Source: Acinetobacter sp. ANC 4204
GTDB taxonomy: Bacteria; Pseudomonadota; Gammaproteobacteria; Pseudomonadales; Moraxellaceae
NCBI RefSeq assembly: GCF_002135205.1
Contig: NZ_NEFZ01000011.1
Location: forward strand, 43,808-107,807
Reading direction: 5' to 3'
Length of the DNA stretch: 64,000 bases
The notes beneath the pieces are model-generated. The model worked only from the letters and a program-made list of their open reading frames with translations, ran no database searches and was not told where the DNA came from. Shown in pieces: positions 1 through 10,029 of the stretch (positions within the stretch are counted from its first letter, which is position 1; the number at the start of each line of letters is the position of its first letter). Position numbers and translations under genes: made by a program.

Positions 1-23
1 AAAACATCATAGCGATGTTTTTT
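1..23. terminator. Hairpin terminator at the window edge
   Basis: AAAACATC, a five-base loop ATAGC and GATGTTTT form a perfect 8-bp stem followed by a T run. It most likely ends a gene lying left of the window, or is shared with the leftward capsule operon. The rest of 1-245 is AT-rich and I see no gene in it. Confidence 0.5.
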
Positions 24-245
24 AAAATAAGGGAATAAATACATGATTGTTTGCATAATCAATACATGATTCAATCATATTTTAAAGACTCATGAGATTT
101 TTTATTCAACACATCTAACTTCGATCAACTAAAGCCATGATAAAAATAAAAAAATCACTCATAATATTCTTTTAATCATTAAATTTTTGTCTAAAAATAA
201 AACGAATAACTTGAGGAAAGAAACAAATTTTAGGCAGTCTGAATC

Positions 246-1907
246 CTATTTACCTAGTAAAATATCCAACAGCCCTCGCGTTGAACTATCGAATTCAGAG
301 TAATCTTTTTCTGTACCTGTTAAAATCGGAAGTACTTGATTTGCAATTTGTTTTCCTTTCTCAACACCCCATTGGTCAAAAGCATTGATATTCCAAAGTA
401 CAGATTGCACAAACACTTTATGCTCATACAATGCCACAAGCATTCCCAGTGTATAAGGGCTCAGTTCTTTAAGTAAAATTGTTGTACTTGGTTGATTACC
501 ATCATATTTTTGATAATTTTCTAAACCTAAAACCTCTTCAGCGTCTAATGCTTGATTACCAAAGGCCAATAGTCGAGACTGAGCCAAACAATTCGACAGT
601 GCTAAATGATGCTGATCAATTAATGCATTGGCATTTTTAACATAGGTAAATTGGTTCGCTGCATAACGATTAACGGGCGCTATAAACTCACAACTCACTT
701 TATGCGCACCTTGGTGTAACAGCTGATAAAAAGCATGCTGTGCATTCGGACCAACTTCCCCCCAGACAATTGGGCAAGTGTTTAGCTCAACTTTCTTTCC
801 GTTACGCTGAATGGATTTACCATTCGATTCCATTTCAAGCTGTTGTAGATATGCAGAAAAATACTTTAAACGACCATCATAAGGTAAAATAGCCTGTGTC
901 TGAATTCCCAAAAAGTTATGATTCCAGATCCCTAAAATACCCATAAGAACAGGAATATTTTGCTGTAAAGGTGCGTTTTGAAAATGCTCATCAATTGCAT
1001 AGGCCCCTGCAAGTAATCGCTTAAATCCTTGCACACCAATATTTAATGCAATCGGCAAACCAATACAAGACCATAAAGAGTAACGGCCACCCACCCAGTC
1101 CCAGAGTAGAAACTGATTATGACTTGCTATACCCCATTCTGTCATTTTCTCAGGCTTAGTCGATACCCCAATAAAATGATGCTGATTTACTGCTTCAGAT
1201 TGCCCCAATTGCTTTTCGAGCCATTGGCGTGCTGTTTGTGCATTGTATAATGTATCAATCGTTCCAAAGGATTTGGATGAAATAATAAACAATGTCGTTT
1301 CTGGACGTAACTGATGCAACAGATCTGAAAGTTGAGTGCCATCCATCGTTGACACGAAATGCACCTTCAGAGGCTTAATCGTATTAACTTTAAAATCAGA
1401 CAAAGCATGACTCACCATCAATGGGCCTAAATCAGACCCACCCACACCAATATTGACCACATCTTGTATAACTTCACCTGTTGCACCACGGTACTGACCC
1501 GCATGAATTTTCTCAACCAATGCATACATTCGCTCTAATTGCTCATGTACTTTGCCTGCTAATTTAGGATGCTGTTCATCATGCTTTGGTAAACGAAGCG
1601 CCCAATGCATAGCTGCACGCTGTTCTGTATAGTTAATTTCTTCTTCTGAAAATAAACGTTTCGTCCACGTAGAAAGATCACGAACTTGTGCAAAGTCAAT
1701 CAATGCGCTTATTACAGACTCATCAACACGATGTTTGCTGTAATCAAAAGTAATTTCGTCATACTGAACAGAAAAATGCTTAAATCTTTGATTATCTTCG
1801 GCAAAAAACTCGTTTAAATGCTTTTGACCTACGGTCAAACTTAAATCTTGTAAATGCTCAAGTGTTGTTGGTAATGTTTTTTTAGGAAAAATAGTTAAAT
1901 TTATCAT
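246..1907 (-). CDS. gpi: Glucose-6-phosphate isomerase
   Basis: Interconverts glucose-6-phosphate and fructose-6-phosphate in the cytosol, feeding hexose into nucleotide-sugar synthesis for the capsule. At 553 residues it is full length for the family. Both family signatures are visible: [11 protein letters not shown] near residue 270 and QWGVEKGK near residue 515, whose lysine is catalytic. The catalytic Glu (LEMESNGKS, about 360) and His ([10 protein letters not shown], about 390) are present. The start codon overlaps the upstream ugd stop by one base (TAATG), implying translational coupling at the end of the leftward capsule transcript. gpi at this end of the K locus is the usual Acinetobacter arrangement. 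Confidence 0.97.
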   Translation of the reverse strand: MINLTIFPKKTLPTTLEHLQDLSLTVGQKHLNEFFAEDNQRFKHFSVQYDEITFDYSKHRVDESVISALIDFAQVRDLSTWTKRLFSEEEINYTEQRAAMHWALRLPKHDEQHPKLAGKVHEQLERMYALVEKIHAGQYRGATGEVIQDVVNIGVGGSDLGPLMVSHALSDFKVNTIKPLKVHFVSTMDGTQLSDLLHQLRPETTLFIISSKSFGTIDTLYNAQTARQWLEKQLGQSEAVNQHHFIGVSTKPEKMTEWGIASHNQFLLWDWVGGRYSLWSCIGLPIALNIGVQGFKRLLAGAYAIDEHFQNAPLQQNIPVLMGILGIWNHNFLGIQTQAILPYDGRLKYFSAYLQQLEMESNGKSIQRNGKKVELNTCPIVWGEVGPNAQHAFYQLLHQGAHKVSCEFIAPVNRYAANQFTYVKNANALIDQHHLALSNCLAQSRLLAFGNQALDAEEVLGLENYQKYDGNQPSTTILLKELSPYTLGMLVALYEHKVFVQSVLWNINAFDQWGVEKGKQIANQVLPILTGTEKDYSEFDSSTRGLLDILLGK

Positions 1908-3160
1908 TATCTTCCTACTCCCATATATGCAAAACCCTGACTTTTAACATAATCAGGTTGATAAATATTACGTCCATCCAAAATTAAAGGATGAGCTAAC
2001 TTAAGTTTTAATTGCGTATAATCAAGTGACCAATATTGCTTCCATGCAGTCAGAACACATAAACCATGTGCTTGATTCACCGCGTCATACTGATCTTCAC
2101 ATAAAATTAAATTATCACGTTCACCATAAATTGTGTGTATTTCTTCTAAGGCTTGTGGATCATGCAAACGAACAGTCACACCTTGCGCCCACAGTGCGGC
2201 AAGCATCGGATGAATAGGTGAGAAACTGGTACTTGAGGTATGTTGCTTAAAAGCAGCCCCCCAAATCGCAATCGTTTTTCCAGCTAAATTTCCATGAAAA
2301 TAATTCCACAACTTGCGAAAAAGAAACTCTTTTTGTTGCTCATTGATATCCCAAACCTGTCCCAATAGCTGACTTTTTGTTCCAGTATTACTGATGGTAT
2401 TTGATAGAGTCAAAATATCATGTGAAAAGTTTTCACCACCAAAACCTGCACCTGAATATAAATACGATTCACCTATCCGACTGTCTGCTGCCATTCCATC
2501 TCGAACATGGGCAATATCAATACCCAACTTTTCAGCAACATCTGCCAAATCATTCATATAACTGATACGAGTCGCCAACATGCCTGAAATACTGAGTTTA
2601 GTAAATTCAGCATCTAAAACAGGCATAAATAAATATTGTTGCTGGCGTGGGAATAAAGGTCGCAACATTTCCTCTAAGTCACCCTGTGCTTGTTGGTCAG
2701 CACAGCCAATAATCACTTTAGAGGCACTCGTCACACTTTTAAAAGCTTGACCTTCCTGAATAATATCCGGGAAATAAACCCAATGATCTTTTGTTAATAC
2801 GGCTTTTAATTTTTCAGTACCATTAAGACCAAAAGTAGAGGCATTAATCATCAATTTAGGATGAATAATCGTGCGCATTTTTAATTTCTGTACAACATCA
2901 AGTGCCTCAGCCTCTTGAGTTGGATTGAAACTAAAAAAATACGCATCAATATCCAAGGGAAGAGCCGCAAAATTACAATAACTTAGAAAACCACTTTGAT
3001 GTTGTTTTTCTAAAGCACGAACAACATCTTGATCTCTAAGATTGAATAGCGCTGTATGGTCTTGTAAATCATTACAAATAAAGACCTGATGTCCACTCTC
3101 TGCAAGTAATGATGAGATAACACCCGCATACAGCGTTGTACCAAACATTGCGATTTTCAT
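1907..3160 (-). CDS. ugd: Atypical UDP-glucose 6-dehydrogenase family protein (Ugd)
   Basis: By family and by position between galU and gpi this is Ugd, which oxidises UDP-glucose to UDP-glucuronate. The three-domain layout and length (417 aa) fit, and landmarks such as PDIIQEGQA (131-139), Lys188, DSRIG (226-230) and Asp248 are recognisable. Several key residues differ from the canonical enzyme. The nucleotide-binding GxGxxG is GTTLYAG (7-13). The GGSCFPKD catalytic motif reads GGENFSHD (241-248), so Asn244 sits where the catalytic cysteine should be. The usual Asn four residues after Lys188 is Ser192. The protein may therefore not carry out the standard two-step oxidation, or may do so differently. 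Family assignment is good; activity is uncertain. Confidence 0.8.
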   Translation of the reverse strand: MKIAMFGTTLYAGVISSLLAESGHQVFICNDLQDHTALFNLRDQDVVRALEKQHQSGFLSYCNFAALPLDIDAYFFSFNPTQEAEALDVVQKLKMRTIIHPKLMINASTFGLNGTEKLKAVLTKDHWVYFPDIIQEGQAFKSVTSASKVIIGCADQQAQGDLEEMLRPLFPRQQQYLFMPVLDAEFTKLSISGMLATRISYMNDLADVAEKLGIDIAHVRDGMAADSRIGESYLYSGAGFGGENFSHDILTLSNTISNTGTKSQLLGQVWDINEQQKEFLFRKLWNYFHGNLAGKTIAIWGAAFKQHTSSTSFSPIHPMLAALWAQGVTVRLHDPQALEEIHTIYGERDNLILCEDQYDAVNQAHGLCVLTAWKQYWSLDYTQLKLKLAHPLILDGRNIYQPDYVKSQGFAYMGVGR

Positions 3161-3178
3161 GGCTCATCCCTCTTTTTT

Positions 3179-4054
3179 TTATAACTCTAACTCTTTAATC
3201 AGTGCTTTAAACTCATCACCTAACTTGGGATGGTCAACACCATAATGTAAAACTGCTTTCAAATAGCCAATTTTGCTACCACAGTCGAACGTTCGTCCTT
3301 TCATGCGATATGCTTCAACAGGCTTTGATTGCTGTAGCATTGCAATCGCATCTGTCAGTTGAATTTCATTCCCAGCACCTTTCGGTGTTTGTTCTAATAA
3401 AGTCATAATCTGTGCAGGCAATACATAACGCCCAACAACTGACAAATTAGAAGGAGCCGTACCTATTGCAGGTTTCTCTACAATTCCTTGCATGACATAA
3501 CTTTCGCCTTCAGCAGGAATTTCAGCAACATCGACAATGCCATATTGATCAACCAAACTATCAGGGACAGCTTCAACCATAATTTGGGCTGCGTTTGACT
3601 TAGTATAACGCTCAATCATTAAGCTTAAATCGTTGCGCGTATCACTATCTTTAACCAAGACATCAGGCAGGAGCACAGCAAAATCATCATCACCAACAAT
3701 AGATTTAGCACAAAGAACAGCATGGCCAAGCCCTAAAGGTTGTGGTTGGCGTACACTAACAACACTTACACTTTCAGGTAAAATGTCGGTAATTTCTTTA
3801 AGTAAATCAAACTTCTTTTTTTGTTCTAATATCGCTTCTAATTCAAAGTTACGATCAAAGTAGTTTTCTATAGATGCTTTCGATGAATGTGTGACTAAAA
3901 TGATTTGCTCGACCCCAGCAGCTACTGCTTCTTTGATGACATACTCAATTGCTGGGCGGTCTACCACAGTAACCATTTCTTTAGGAATCGCTTTACTTGC
4001 AGGCAAGAATCGGGTACCTAGTCCAGCCACAGGAAGAATCGCTTTTTTAATCAT
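3179..4054 (-). CDS. galU: UTP-glucose-1-phosphate uridylyltransferase
   Basis: Makes UDP-glucose from UTP and glucose-1-phosphate. The N-terminal nucleotidyltransferase signature AVLPVAGLGTRFLPASKAIPKE-like region (residues 5-26) and the later VEKPAIGTAPSN and GNEIQLTDAI blocks are typical of bacterial GalU, and 291 residues is the normal length. It sits 18 bp upstream of ugd and downstream of wcaJ, so UDP-glucose would be supplied next to the glucose-1-phosphate transferase that probably uses it. The 128-bp gap before it contains an inverted repeat (4097-4131), so galU-ugd-gpi may also have some independent expression. Confidence 0.96.
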   Translation of the reverse strand: MIKKAILPVAGLGTRFLPASKAIPKEMVTVVDRPAIEYVIKEAVAAGVEQIILVTHSSKASIENYFDRNFELEAILEQKKKFDLLKEITDILPESVSVVSVRQPQPLGLGHAVLCAKSIVGDDDFAVLLPDVLVKDSDTRNDLSLMIERYTKSNAAQIMVEAVPDSLVDQYGIVDVAEIPAEGESYVMQGIVEKPAIGTAPSNLSVVGRYVLPAQIMTLLEQTPKGAGNEIQLTDAIAMLQQSKPVEAYRMKGRTFDCGSKIGYLKAVLHYGVDHPKLGDEFKALIKELEL

Positions 4055-4096
4055 CGAAGTTACACTTTTTCATCAAAAAATTATTTATTAACACTA

Positions 4097-4131
4097 CACT
4101 ATTTTTTATTTCAAAATGTTTAAAAATAGTG
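4097..4131. terminator. Possible hairpin between wcaJ and galU
   Basis: CACTATTTTT (4097-4106) and AAAAATAGTG (4122-4131) are perfect 10-bp arms around a 15-nt loop. There is no strong T run in the direction of transcription, so it may be an attenuator or an RNA-stability element between the variable part of the K locus and galU. Function not established. Confidence 0.25.
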
Positions 4132-4182
4132 CAAATAACCCAAAGTTTGTATAAACGTATCAAATATTGAAAACACAAATAT

Positions 4183-5547
4183 TTAATATGCAGCTTTATT
4201 AATGAAACCCTTAAACACCGTTAAAAATATAATTTTAATATCCAATAGAAGACTCCAAGTTCGGATGTATTCCAAGTCACATTCAACACGCTTTTCCATC
4301 TTATCCAGAGTATCTGTTTCCCCACGCCACCCACGAATCTGTGCTAAGCCCGTAATACCAGGCTTCACTTTATGTCTAAGCATGTAGCCCGTGATTAGTT
4401 TGCGATATTCTTCATTGTGCGCTGCTGCATGTGGACGCGGACCTACAACAGACATACTGCCTAATAAAACGTTAAAAAATTGCGGTAGTTCATCTAAAGA
4501 TGTCCGTCTTAAAAAGCCACCTATTGGGGTCAACCGAGGGTCATTTTTAATGGCCTGAGTTACTTTTGTTCCATTTTCCATGACATTCATACTTCTAAAT
4601 TTGTAAACTAAGATCGGCTTTCCATTTAAACCATAACGCGTCTGCTTAAAGAAAACCGGACCTTTAGATGTCAATTTAATAGCAATTGAAATACCAATTA
4701 AAATTGGAGAAATCAACAGTAAAATAACCAGTGCAAAACAAATATCTTCAATGCGCTTCAGTAAAGTATTAATACCTGTTAAACGAGTATCTATAATTGG
4801 AATGATCGGCGTACCATTAATATCTTCAACACGCGAGTATAAAAAGTCATGCGAGAACAACTCAGGAATAATTACTGTTGAACATGTAGTATCTGCTAAA
4901 GACTTAATTACTTGATCAGCTTGTTCAATATTATCTTGATTGATCACCACATAAACCTTATTAATTTTTTGTTTGTGAACAATCTCCATCGCATCATCAA
5001 GTCCACCAGAATAAACAAAGCGGTCATAGTCCTGTCTAAATGAGAACACACCTATTGGGTTAAAACCTGTCCACTCTGAGTGCTTTAAGTCTTGAAATAG
5101 TTTCAACGCTTTGTCTGTATTACCTAATATCAGGACATCATTTGCGCGAATAAAATATTTAAAAAATAATGCATATGCCAATCGAATAAAAACACGCAGC
5201 GCAGACATAATAAAAACGACACAAATAAAGTAAGATATAACAATCTGTAAATTTATTTTCCCTAAAAGAAAAAGAACTGGGCTTGCCAAAACAACACTTA
5301 ATAGAATATTTTTAAGACAAAAAATTAATTCATTAAATAGGCTAACACCACGCCATGAGCGATAAAAATCAGTCAAGCCACCAATGAGCTGAAATAAACT
5401 GACCACACTCAAAAACATTAAAAGCGTTCTATTATCTACAGGAATATTATTTATTTTAGAAATAAAATAAAAGCCCAAATAAATTGCTACAACATCACAA
5501 AAACGTTGTAATATTGACACATATGATGCGTGTAACCTTGAAGCCAT
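4183..5547 (-). CDS. wcaJ: WcaJ-type undecaprenyl-phosphate glucose-1-phosphate transferase
   Basis: Polyisoprenyl-phosphate hexose-1-phosphate transferase that places the first sugar, most likely glucose, on undecaprenyl phosphate at the inner membrane. The N-terminal third has several hydrophobic segments, the middle has a Rossmann-like region (VLILGNTDKALKLF, about 140-155), and the C-terminal catalytic domain has KFRSM, LDELPQFFNVL and SVVGPRP. The stretch LAQIRGWRGETDTLDKME and the C-terminal end NKAAY closely resemble E. coli WcaJ of colanic acid, and 454 aa is the right size for that long subclass. This is the second initiating transferase in the locus; the other (18399-18998) is the small PglC type. 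galU follows downstream. Confidence 0.9.
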   Translation of the reverse strand: MASRLHASYVSILQRFCDVVAIYLGFYFISKINNIPVDNRTLLMFLSVVSLFQLIGGLTDFYRSWRGVSLFNELIFCLKNILLSVVLASPVLFLLGKINLQIVISYFICVVFIMSALRVFIRLAYALFFKYFIRANDVLILGNTDKALKLFQDLKHSEWTGFNPIGVFSFRQDYDRFVYSGGLDDAMEIVHKQKINKVYVVINQDNIEQADQVIKSLADTTCSTVIIPELFSHDFLYSRVEDINGTPIIPIIDTRLTGINTLLKRIEDICFALVILLLISPILIGISIAIKLTSKGPVFFKQTRYGLNGKPILVYKFRSMNVMENGTKVTQAIKNDPRLTPIGGFLRRTSLDELPQFFNVLLGSMSVVGPRPHAAAHNEEYRKLITGYMLRHKVKPGITGLAQIRGWRGETDTLDKMEKRVECDLEYIRTWSLLLDIKIIFLTVFKGFINKAAY

Positions 5548-5776
5548 TTTTTGCCTATAATATTGTTGCGCAGGCTTAATAAAAGTCTATCTTTTATAAA
5601 GTGTAAATTAGTTGAAAAGCTCGTTCTTATGAGACACAAGAAGTTACCCCAACCCTATAATTAAAATGATATTATTTACATTTACCACTATACCAAGAAT
5701 TTAAGTTTCTCAAAGAGCAGTTTGTATAAATTAAGTACTAAATTTTGAAACCAATAGCTACAATTTATAGTAGTAT

Positions 5777-6577
5777 TCACTTTAGTTGCTCAAAACATCT
5801 TGAATTCATTCTTCTTCGTCCACTATCGTAACACCATCCCCATTTCCAAAAATATTGCCACGCACTCTTTAAGTGCGCTTTTAATAATATAGGGTTTTTA
5901 TAAGACCCTTGCTCATGTGCGTGCACTACTTGTACAAATGGATAGTAGACATTTCCAAAGTTATCTGCACATCTCCTTGAAATATCAACATCTTCCATAT
6001 ACATAAAGAAACGTTCGTCAAAACCACCCAGTGCTATAAGTGCTTCAGATCTAAAAAGCATAAAGCATCCATGTAAATAAGGTGCAAAAATTGCTTTAGA
6101 TAAATTAAAATCTTTGAGTAAAAAACTATGATCAAGTATTTCAGCATATTTTGGGGAAAAACGACGTGCAAATAAATTAAGTGGTGAAGGTAGAAGTCTT
6201 GCCCCATATTGATTTTCACCGTTAGCATAAACAATTCTAGGTAAAAAAAGACCCTCAGGACGGCTGGCAGCAAACTCAATTAATTGCTCAAACTGACGCA
6301 TATCGAAACTAATATCCGGGTTGCAGACTAGAAAAAAATCAGCATCTTGTGCAAAGCGCTTAATCGCATAGTTATGGCCATAGCCAAAGCCGAAGTTTCC
6401 CTCTGACTTAACATAAACAACTTTCGAATGGCTAAATGATTTAGCCCAAGTACTTTCATCGTTATCAACTAAAATAACCTTTGAAAGCGACGGCGTAGCC
6501 AATAAACTGTCTAAAGTTGGCTTTAAATCTAAATAACTATGTTTATATAAAACAATAGAGGCGATAACACTAACCAT
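5777..6577 (-). CDS. GT2 glycosyltransferase, WbbL-like rhamnosyltransferase
   Basis: A family 2 GT-A transferase, probably adding L-rhamnose from dTDP-L-rhamnose to the lipid-linked unit on the cytoplasmic face. The N terminus VSVIASIVLYKH, the VILVDNDES strand, GNFGFGYGHN, the NPDISF nucleotide/metal site and FMYMEDVDIS acidic motif follow the WbbL-type rhamnosyltransferase pattern. I chose the ATG at 6577 (266 aa), which overlaps the upstream gene's stop by 8 bp; a longer reading from 6607 adds ten residues that do not look like a GT2 start. A 229-bp AT-rich gap without a gene follows before wcaJ. Acceptor and linkage cannot be read from sequence. Confidence 0.8.
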   Translation of the reverse strand: MVSVIASIVLYKHSYLDLKPTLDSLLATPSLSKVILVDNDESTWAKSFSHSKVVYVKSEGNFGFGYGHNYAIKRFAQDADFFLVCNPDISFDMRQFEQLIEFAASRPEGLFLPRIVYANGENQYGARLLPSPLNLFARRFSPKYAEILDHSFLLKDFNLSKAIFAPYLHGCFMLFRSEALIALGGFDERFFMYMEDVDISRRCADNFGNVYYPFVQVVHAHEQGSYKNPILLKAHLKSAWQYFWKWGWCYDSGRRRMNSRCFEQLK

Positions 6578-7457
6578 TTTTATGACGCTCGTAATGCAAA
6601 ATTCCATCTTTCACACCACGTAAATATGATGCAATATATTCTTTTTTCTTAGATATAAATAGAATTAAAATTAATTGATGTACAAGATTAAAAATTATTT
6701 CTCGAATGGCTAAAAGTTTGGGAACATGAGGTTCTCTATACATATAGTAAGCGTTTCTAACTCTATAATACCTTCTAAAAGGTGAGTGTACTGGAACATT
6801 AAAGTATTTAAATTGTAGGACATCATCACCAATGGTATGCATCATAGATGCTTTAGATGAGACATAGTTCTTGTATCCATTTGCTTCAGCACGTATACAC
6901 CATTCAGTATCTACATAATCAATAAAATAATTTTCCCTCATCAACCCAATTGATTTTAATGTTTCTACTGATACTAAAGAACCTGAGGAAATCAATAAAG
7001 CTGAATGCTTAGGATAATCTATGCTTGACACATCCATTTTTTCCCTAAAACCGTGTTTAGTTATATTTACTGTTTTATAATAAAAGCCAAATCGCTCATC
7101 AATAAAACGTGGACCGATAGCCCCTATTTTTAAACCTTGGATTTCTAGCTGCTTATAATCAGATATTAGGTCATCAATATAATTATCAGGGATAGAGCTA
7201 TCTTGATCAAAGAAAACTACATATTCAGCATTATTCTCTTCAGCATAATCAATCCCAACATTTTGGGCTTTAGCTATTCCTACATTATCACTAAGCATAA
7301 TGGAATGAGTTGACATAAGTGAATTTAAATCACTCTTATTCTTCGAGTTATTATCTACCACAACAACGTTTACATTTTGTAATAACAATGACTGGGCTAA
7401 TTTAGACACATTATCTACATTAGGATTAAATGTAATTATTACTGCATAAATTTTCAT
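6570..7457 (-). CDS. GT2 glycosyltransferase, probable L-rhamnosyltransferase
   Basis: A 295-residue GT2 transferase. AVIITFNPN at the N terminus, VVVVDNNSKN, DNVGIAKAQNVGID and the VFFDQDSSIP motif (about 90-100) are typical of the bacterial rhamnosyltransferase subgroup, and FIDYVDTEWCIRA supplies the later acidic residues. The gene lies between wzy and another GT2 gene, in a cluster with rmlBDAC, which supports rhamnose as donor. It is strongly AT-rich with many rare-looking AT-ending codons compared with the flanking housekeeping genes, as is usual for serotype-specific K-locus genes acquired by transfer. Confidence 0.8.
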   Translation of the reverse strand: MKIYAVIITFNPNVDNVSKLAQSLLLQNVNVVVVDNNSKNKSDLNSLMSTHSIMLSDNVGIAKAQNVGIDYAEENNAEYVVFFDQDSSIPDNYIDDLISDYKQLEIQGLKIGAIGPRFIDERFGFYYKTVNITKHGFREKMDVSSIDYPKHSALLISSGSLVSVETLKSIGLMRENYFIDYVDTEWCIRAEANGYKNYVSSKASMMHTIGDDVLQFKYFNVPVHSPFRRYYRVRNAYYMYREPHVPKLLAIREIIFNLVHQLILILFISKKKEYIASYLRGVKDGILHYERHKNG

Positions 7458-7484
7458 AATATTTCAACTATTATATTCTTAAAA

Positions 7485-8726
7485 CTAAATATATTTGGAA
7501 GAACGATGTCTAAGCCACGAAAGCTTAGATATCATATAAAACAAAGCCATTGCAACACCAGCAGATGAGGAAAAAAGCATTGGATTAAATAGCGAGCTAC
7601 TAATCCAAATTACAACAAGTCCAGAATAACAAATAAATATATTCAAGCTTAAACCATTTGCTGATTTAATAAGCGGAATTAAAATCATAAGCAAAATAAT
7701 AATAAAGCCAAAAAATCCAAGTTGCATAATCAGAGCATGTAACTGTAATTCGTAGGAATATTTTGCTAAATCACTTCTGATCAGGTTTGGAATATAATAC
7801 CCTATACCATTTCCAAATAGTGGTGCTTCTGAAATTGCTTGTTCTATGCCCTGTCGCTGAATAATCCTTTCAAAATCTGATGCACTCACTAATTTCTCAT
7901 CGAACCGGGCTAACAATGCGTCTTGAACTGATTGAAAAGTTAAGGATAAAAAAGCCAAAGATGTCAAAAAAAGCAAAGTAATAAAAGATTTCTTATTACT
8001 AATGTTCAGTAAAATTGCAAATATAATCGCTACTAGAGTGAAAGCCCATTGAAATCTCGACATAGTTATAAATGCTGAAAAAAGAATAATAATCAGCATA
8101 AAAGTATCAATTTTACTGTGACCTCTTCTGTAAAATTTCATCAATAAATAAAAAATAGATATTGGTATGATTAAGTCTGATGTGAAGTTAATTCTTGAAA
8201 TATATGTATCTTCAACATCATAAGTCATAATAGGAACATTAAGAAAATCAGATATATTAAGAATTACAAACGAAACTGGAACACCAATGTAAAAAGAATA
8301 TAAAAGTATAATAATTTTAATTAAACCAACATAATACAAAGACTTTACTATAGTATCTGCTATATATTGATATTTATTCTCAAATCTCGCATATTGCATC
8401 AAGATATAAAACATCAAAAAGAAAACAAGGATATCTTTAGCCTGAAAAAAAATATATGAACTATCATATTTATATATAATAAAAGAATATAGACTTGAGG
8501 CTAGTAAAAACAAAGCAACAGGAACTAATGAGAAAACTGTTTTTAGAATAACTATATTTTTTTTGACTAAAATTAGCAATAAAAGAAAAGCTCCCAATGA
8601 AAGCATTTTCAAGTTAACACCAAATATAGAACCAGTAGGTAAAAGCACTGTAACAAAAATTAAAAACTTCAGAACACTATCTGTAATTGTTACTGCTTTA
8701 TCTTCGATTATAAAATTTTGATTCAT
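7485..8726 (-). CDS. wzy: Wzy polysaccharide repeat-unit polymerase
   Basis: A 413-residue polytopic protein with hydrophobic segments over almost its whole length and a larger hydrophilic stretch near residues 265-305 (DARFDEKLVSASDFERII followed by GNGIGYY), the pattern of O-antigen/capsule polymerases of the Wzy_C/O-antigen ligase-like fold. It would polymerise lipid-linked repeat units on the periplasmic face of the inner membrane. It sits directly after a Wzx flippase gene and is the only Wzy candidate in the locus. Very AT-rich. Sequence conservation in this family is low, so the call rests on topology, the GNGIGY motif and context. Confidence 0.8.
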   Translation of the reverse strand: MNQNFIIEDKAVTITDSVLKFLIFVTVLLPTGSIFGVNLKMLSLGAFLLLLILVKKNIVILKTVFSLVPVALFLLASSLYSFIIYKYDSSYIFFQAKDILVFFLMFYILMQYARFENKYQYIADTIVKSLYYVGLIKIIILLYSFYIGVPVSFVILNISDFLNVPIMTYDVEDTYISRINFTSDLIIPISIFYLLMKFYRRGHSKIDTFMLIIILFSAFITMSRFQWAFTLVAIIFAILLNISNKKSFITLLFLTSLAFLSLTFQSVQDALLARFDEKLVSASDFERIIQRQGIEQAISEAPLFGNGIGYYIPNLIRSDLAKYSYELQLHALIMQLGFFGFIIILLMILIPLIKSANGLSLNIFICYSGLVVIWISSSLFNPMLFSSSAGVAMALFYMISKLSWLRHRSSKYI

Positions 8727-8780
8727 ATTAAAAGATTCTCAAAATCACTCTATACTTTGACATTAAAAATAGACCCACAA

Positions 8781-10028
8781 CTATATTCCCCTTAATACTA
8801 TCATTTTCTTATTAAGATAAACTATTAAAAAAGTTAGTACATACAACTCAATGAACAACATTGAGAAGAAAACACCATTAAGTTTATATATATCTAATAA
8901 AAACCAGCATAAAGGAAAGTATATAATAACTGCTGAGAAGTATATTTTCTTTAAAATGAAAGTATTATCACTAGGTATAATTACAAAATTTACTAATATT
9001 GATGCAAATGATACTACCACCTGTATCACAATTGCGATTAATAAATAATAATATACATCATAAGCTTCACCAAAAAGCATAGGTAATAAAATATTCCCAA
9101 GGAGTAGATTACCTAAAAAAGCTAAAGCCCCCAACGCAAGGAAAATTATGCTTATTTTTCTTAGCATCAAAATATATTCTTTGCTTTTTGTTTCGTAGGC
9201 AATACAAACTTTAGAAAAAAATGCCTGTGTAATTGGTGCATAAAGTTGCCTAAATGCAGCAATTAAACGATCAACTACAGCATAAAGACCAAGTGCGGCA
9301 TCACCAAGCATAACTTTAATTAGAATTGGAGTTAAATAAGTGAAACCTAATGTAAAAAAAGATGCTATAAAGTTATCAAAGCTCTTTTTGGTTTCAATGA
9401 TATACAGCTTCTTTTTAATGAGCTTTGACTTAAATTTAACAATTTTCCTTCTATGAATAATGTATTGGATAGTCAGACCTACAACCAACCCAGACATTAT
9501 TTGTAAAACTACAGCAAGAAGAATATCCTCTGGTGTATTTACAACAAAAAAAACGGGTATTAAGAATAAACTTTTTATTAATACTGTAGTAAATGCTAAT
9601 ATAGAATTTATACCTAATCCATTAAAAATATAATTAGGAATAAGAAAAGAACTAAATGAAGCTAGGAGTGCTATTCCAATAATTATCGAATCTATATTTT
9701 TGTATCCCATCATAAACACGATGGGAATCACTAACAAAGATAAAATTAAAAATAGAAAGAATTTTACAGACTGAATATTTGTATACAAGGCATTCAGATT
9801 ATTTCTTTTATCTTTATATAAACTTATACTTTTTGCACCTGTCAGGTTAAAGCCAAAATCTATAATAAAAACGAATAAAAAATACATAGTTTGAGCAAAT
9901 CCAAGTTTGCCAAAACCTTCAACGCCAAGTGCCCTTGTCAAAAATGGAAATGCAATAAGAGGAATAATAAAATTCGAGATCTGTATTACATATAAATACA
10001 AGGCTTCTCTTTTTATATTTTTATCCAT
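8781..10028 (-). CDS. wzx: Wzx flippase of the rhamnose module
   Basis: A 415-residue MOP-superfamily oligosaccharide flippase. The N terminus has IIPLIAFPFLTRALGVEGFGKLGFAQ, the conserved polysaccharide-synthase start, and hydrophobic helices run through the protein. It would move undecaprenyl-diphosphate-linked units across the inner membrane. It begins one base after a GT2 stop and precedes wzy by 54 bp. This is one of two Wzx proteins in the locus; the other (23607-24779) is only distantly similar and sits in the QuiNAc4NAc/GalNAcA module. Strongly AT-rich. Confidence 0.88.
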   Translation of the reverse strand: MDKNIKREALYLYVIQISNFIIPLIAFPFLTRALGVEGFGKLGFAQTMYFLFVFIIDFGFNLTGAKSISLYKDKRNNLNALYTNIQSVKFFLFLILSLLVIPIVFMMGYKNIDSIIIGIALLASFSSFLIPNYIFNGLGINSILAFTTVLIKSLFLIPVFFVVNTPEDILLAVVLQIMSGLVVGLTIQYIIHRRKIVKFKSKLIKKKLYIIETKKSFDNFIASFFTLGFTYLTPILIKVMLGDAALGLYAVVDRLIAAFRQLYAPITQAFFSKVCIAYETKSKEYILMLRKISIIFLALGALAFLGNLLLGNILLPMLFGEAYDVYYYLLIAIVIQVVVSFASILVNFVIIPSDNTFILKKIYFSAVIIYFPLCWFLLDIYKLNGVFFSMLFIELYVLTFLIVYLNKKMIVLRGI

Positions 10029-10029
10029 T

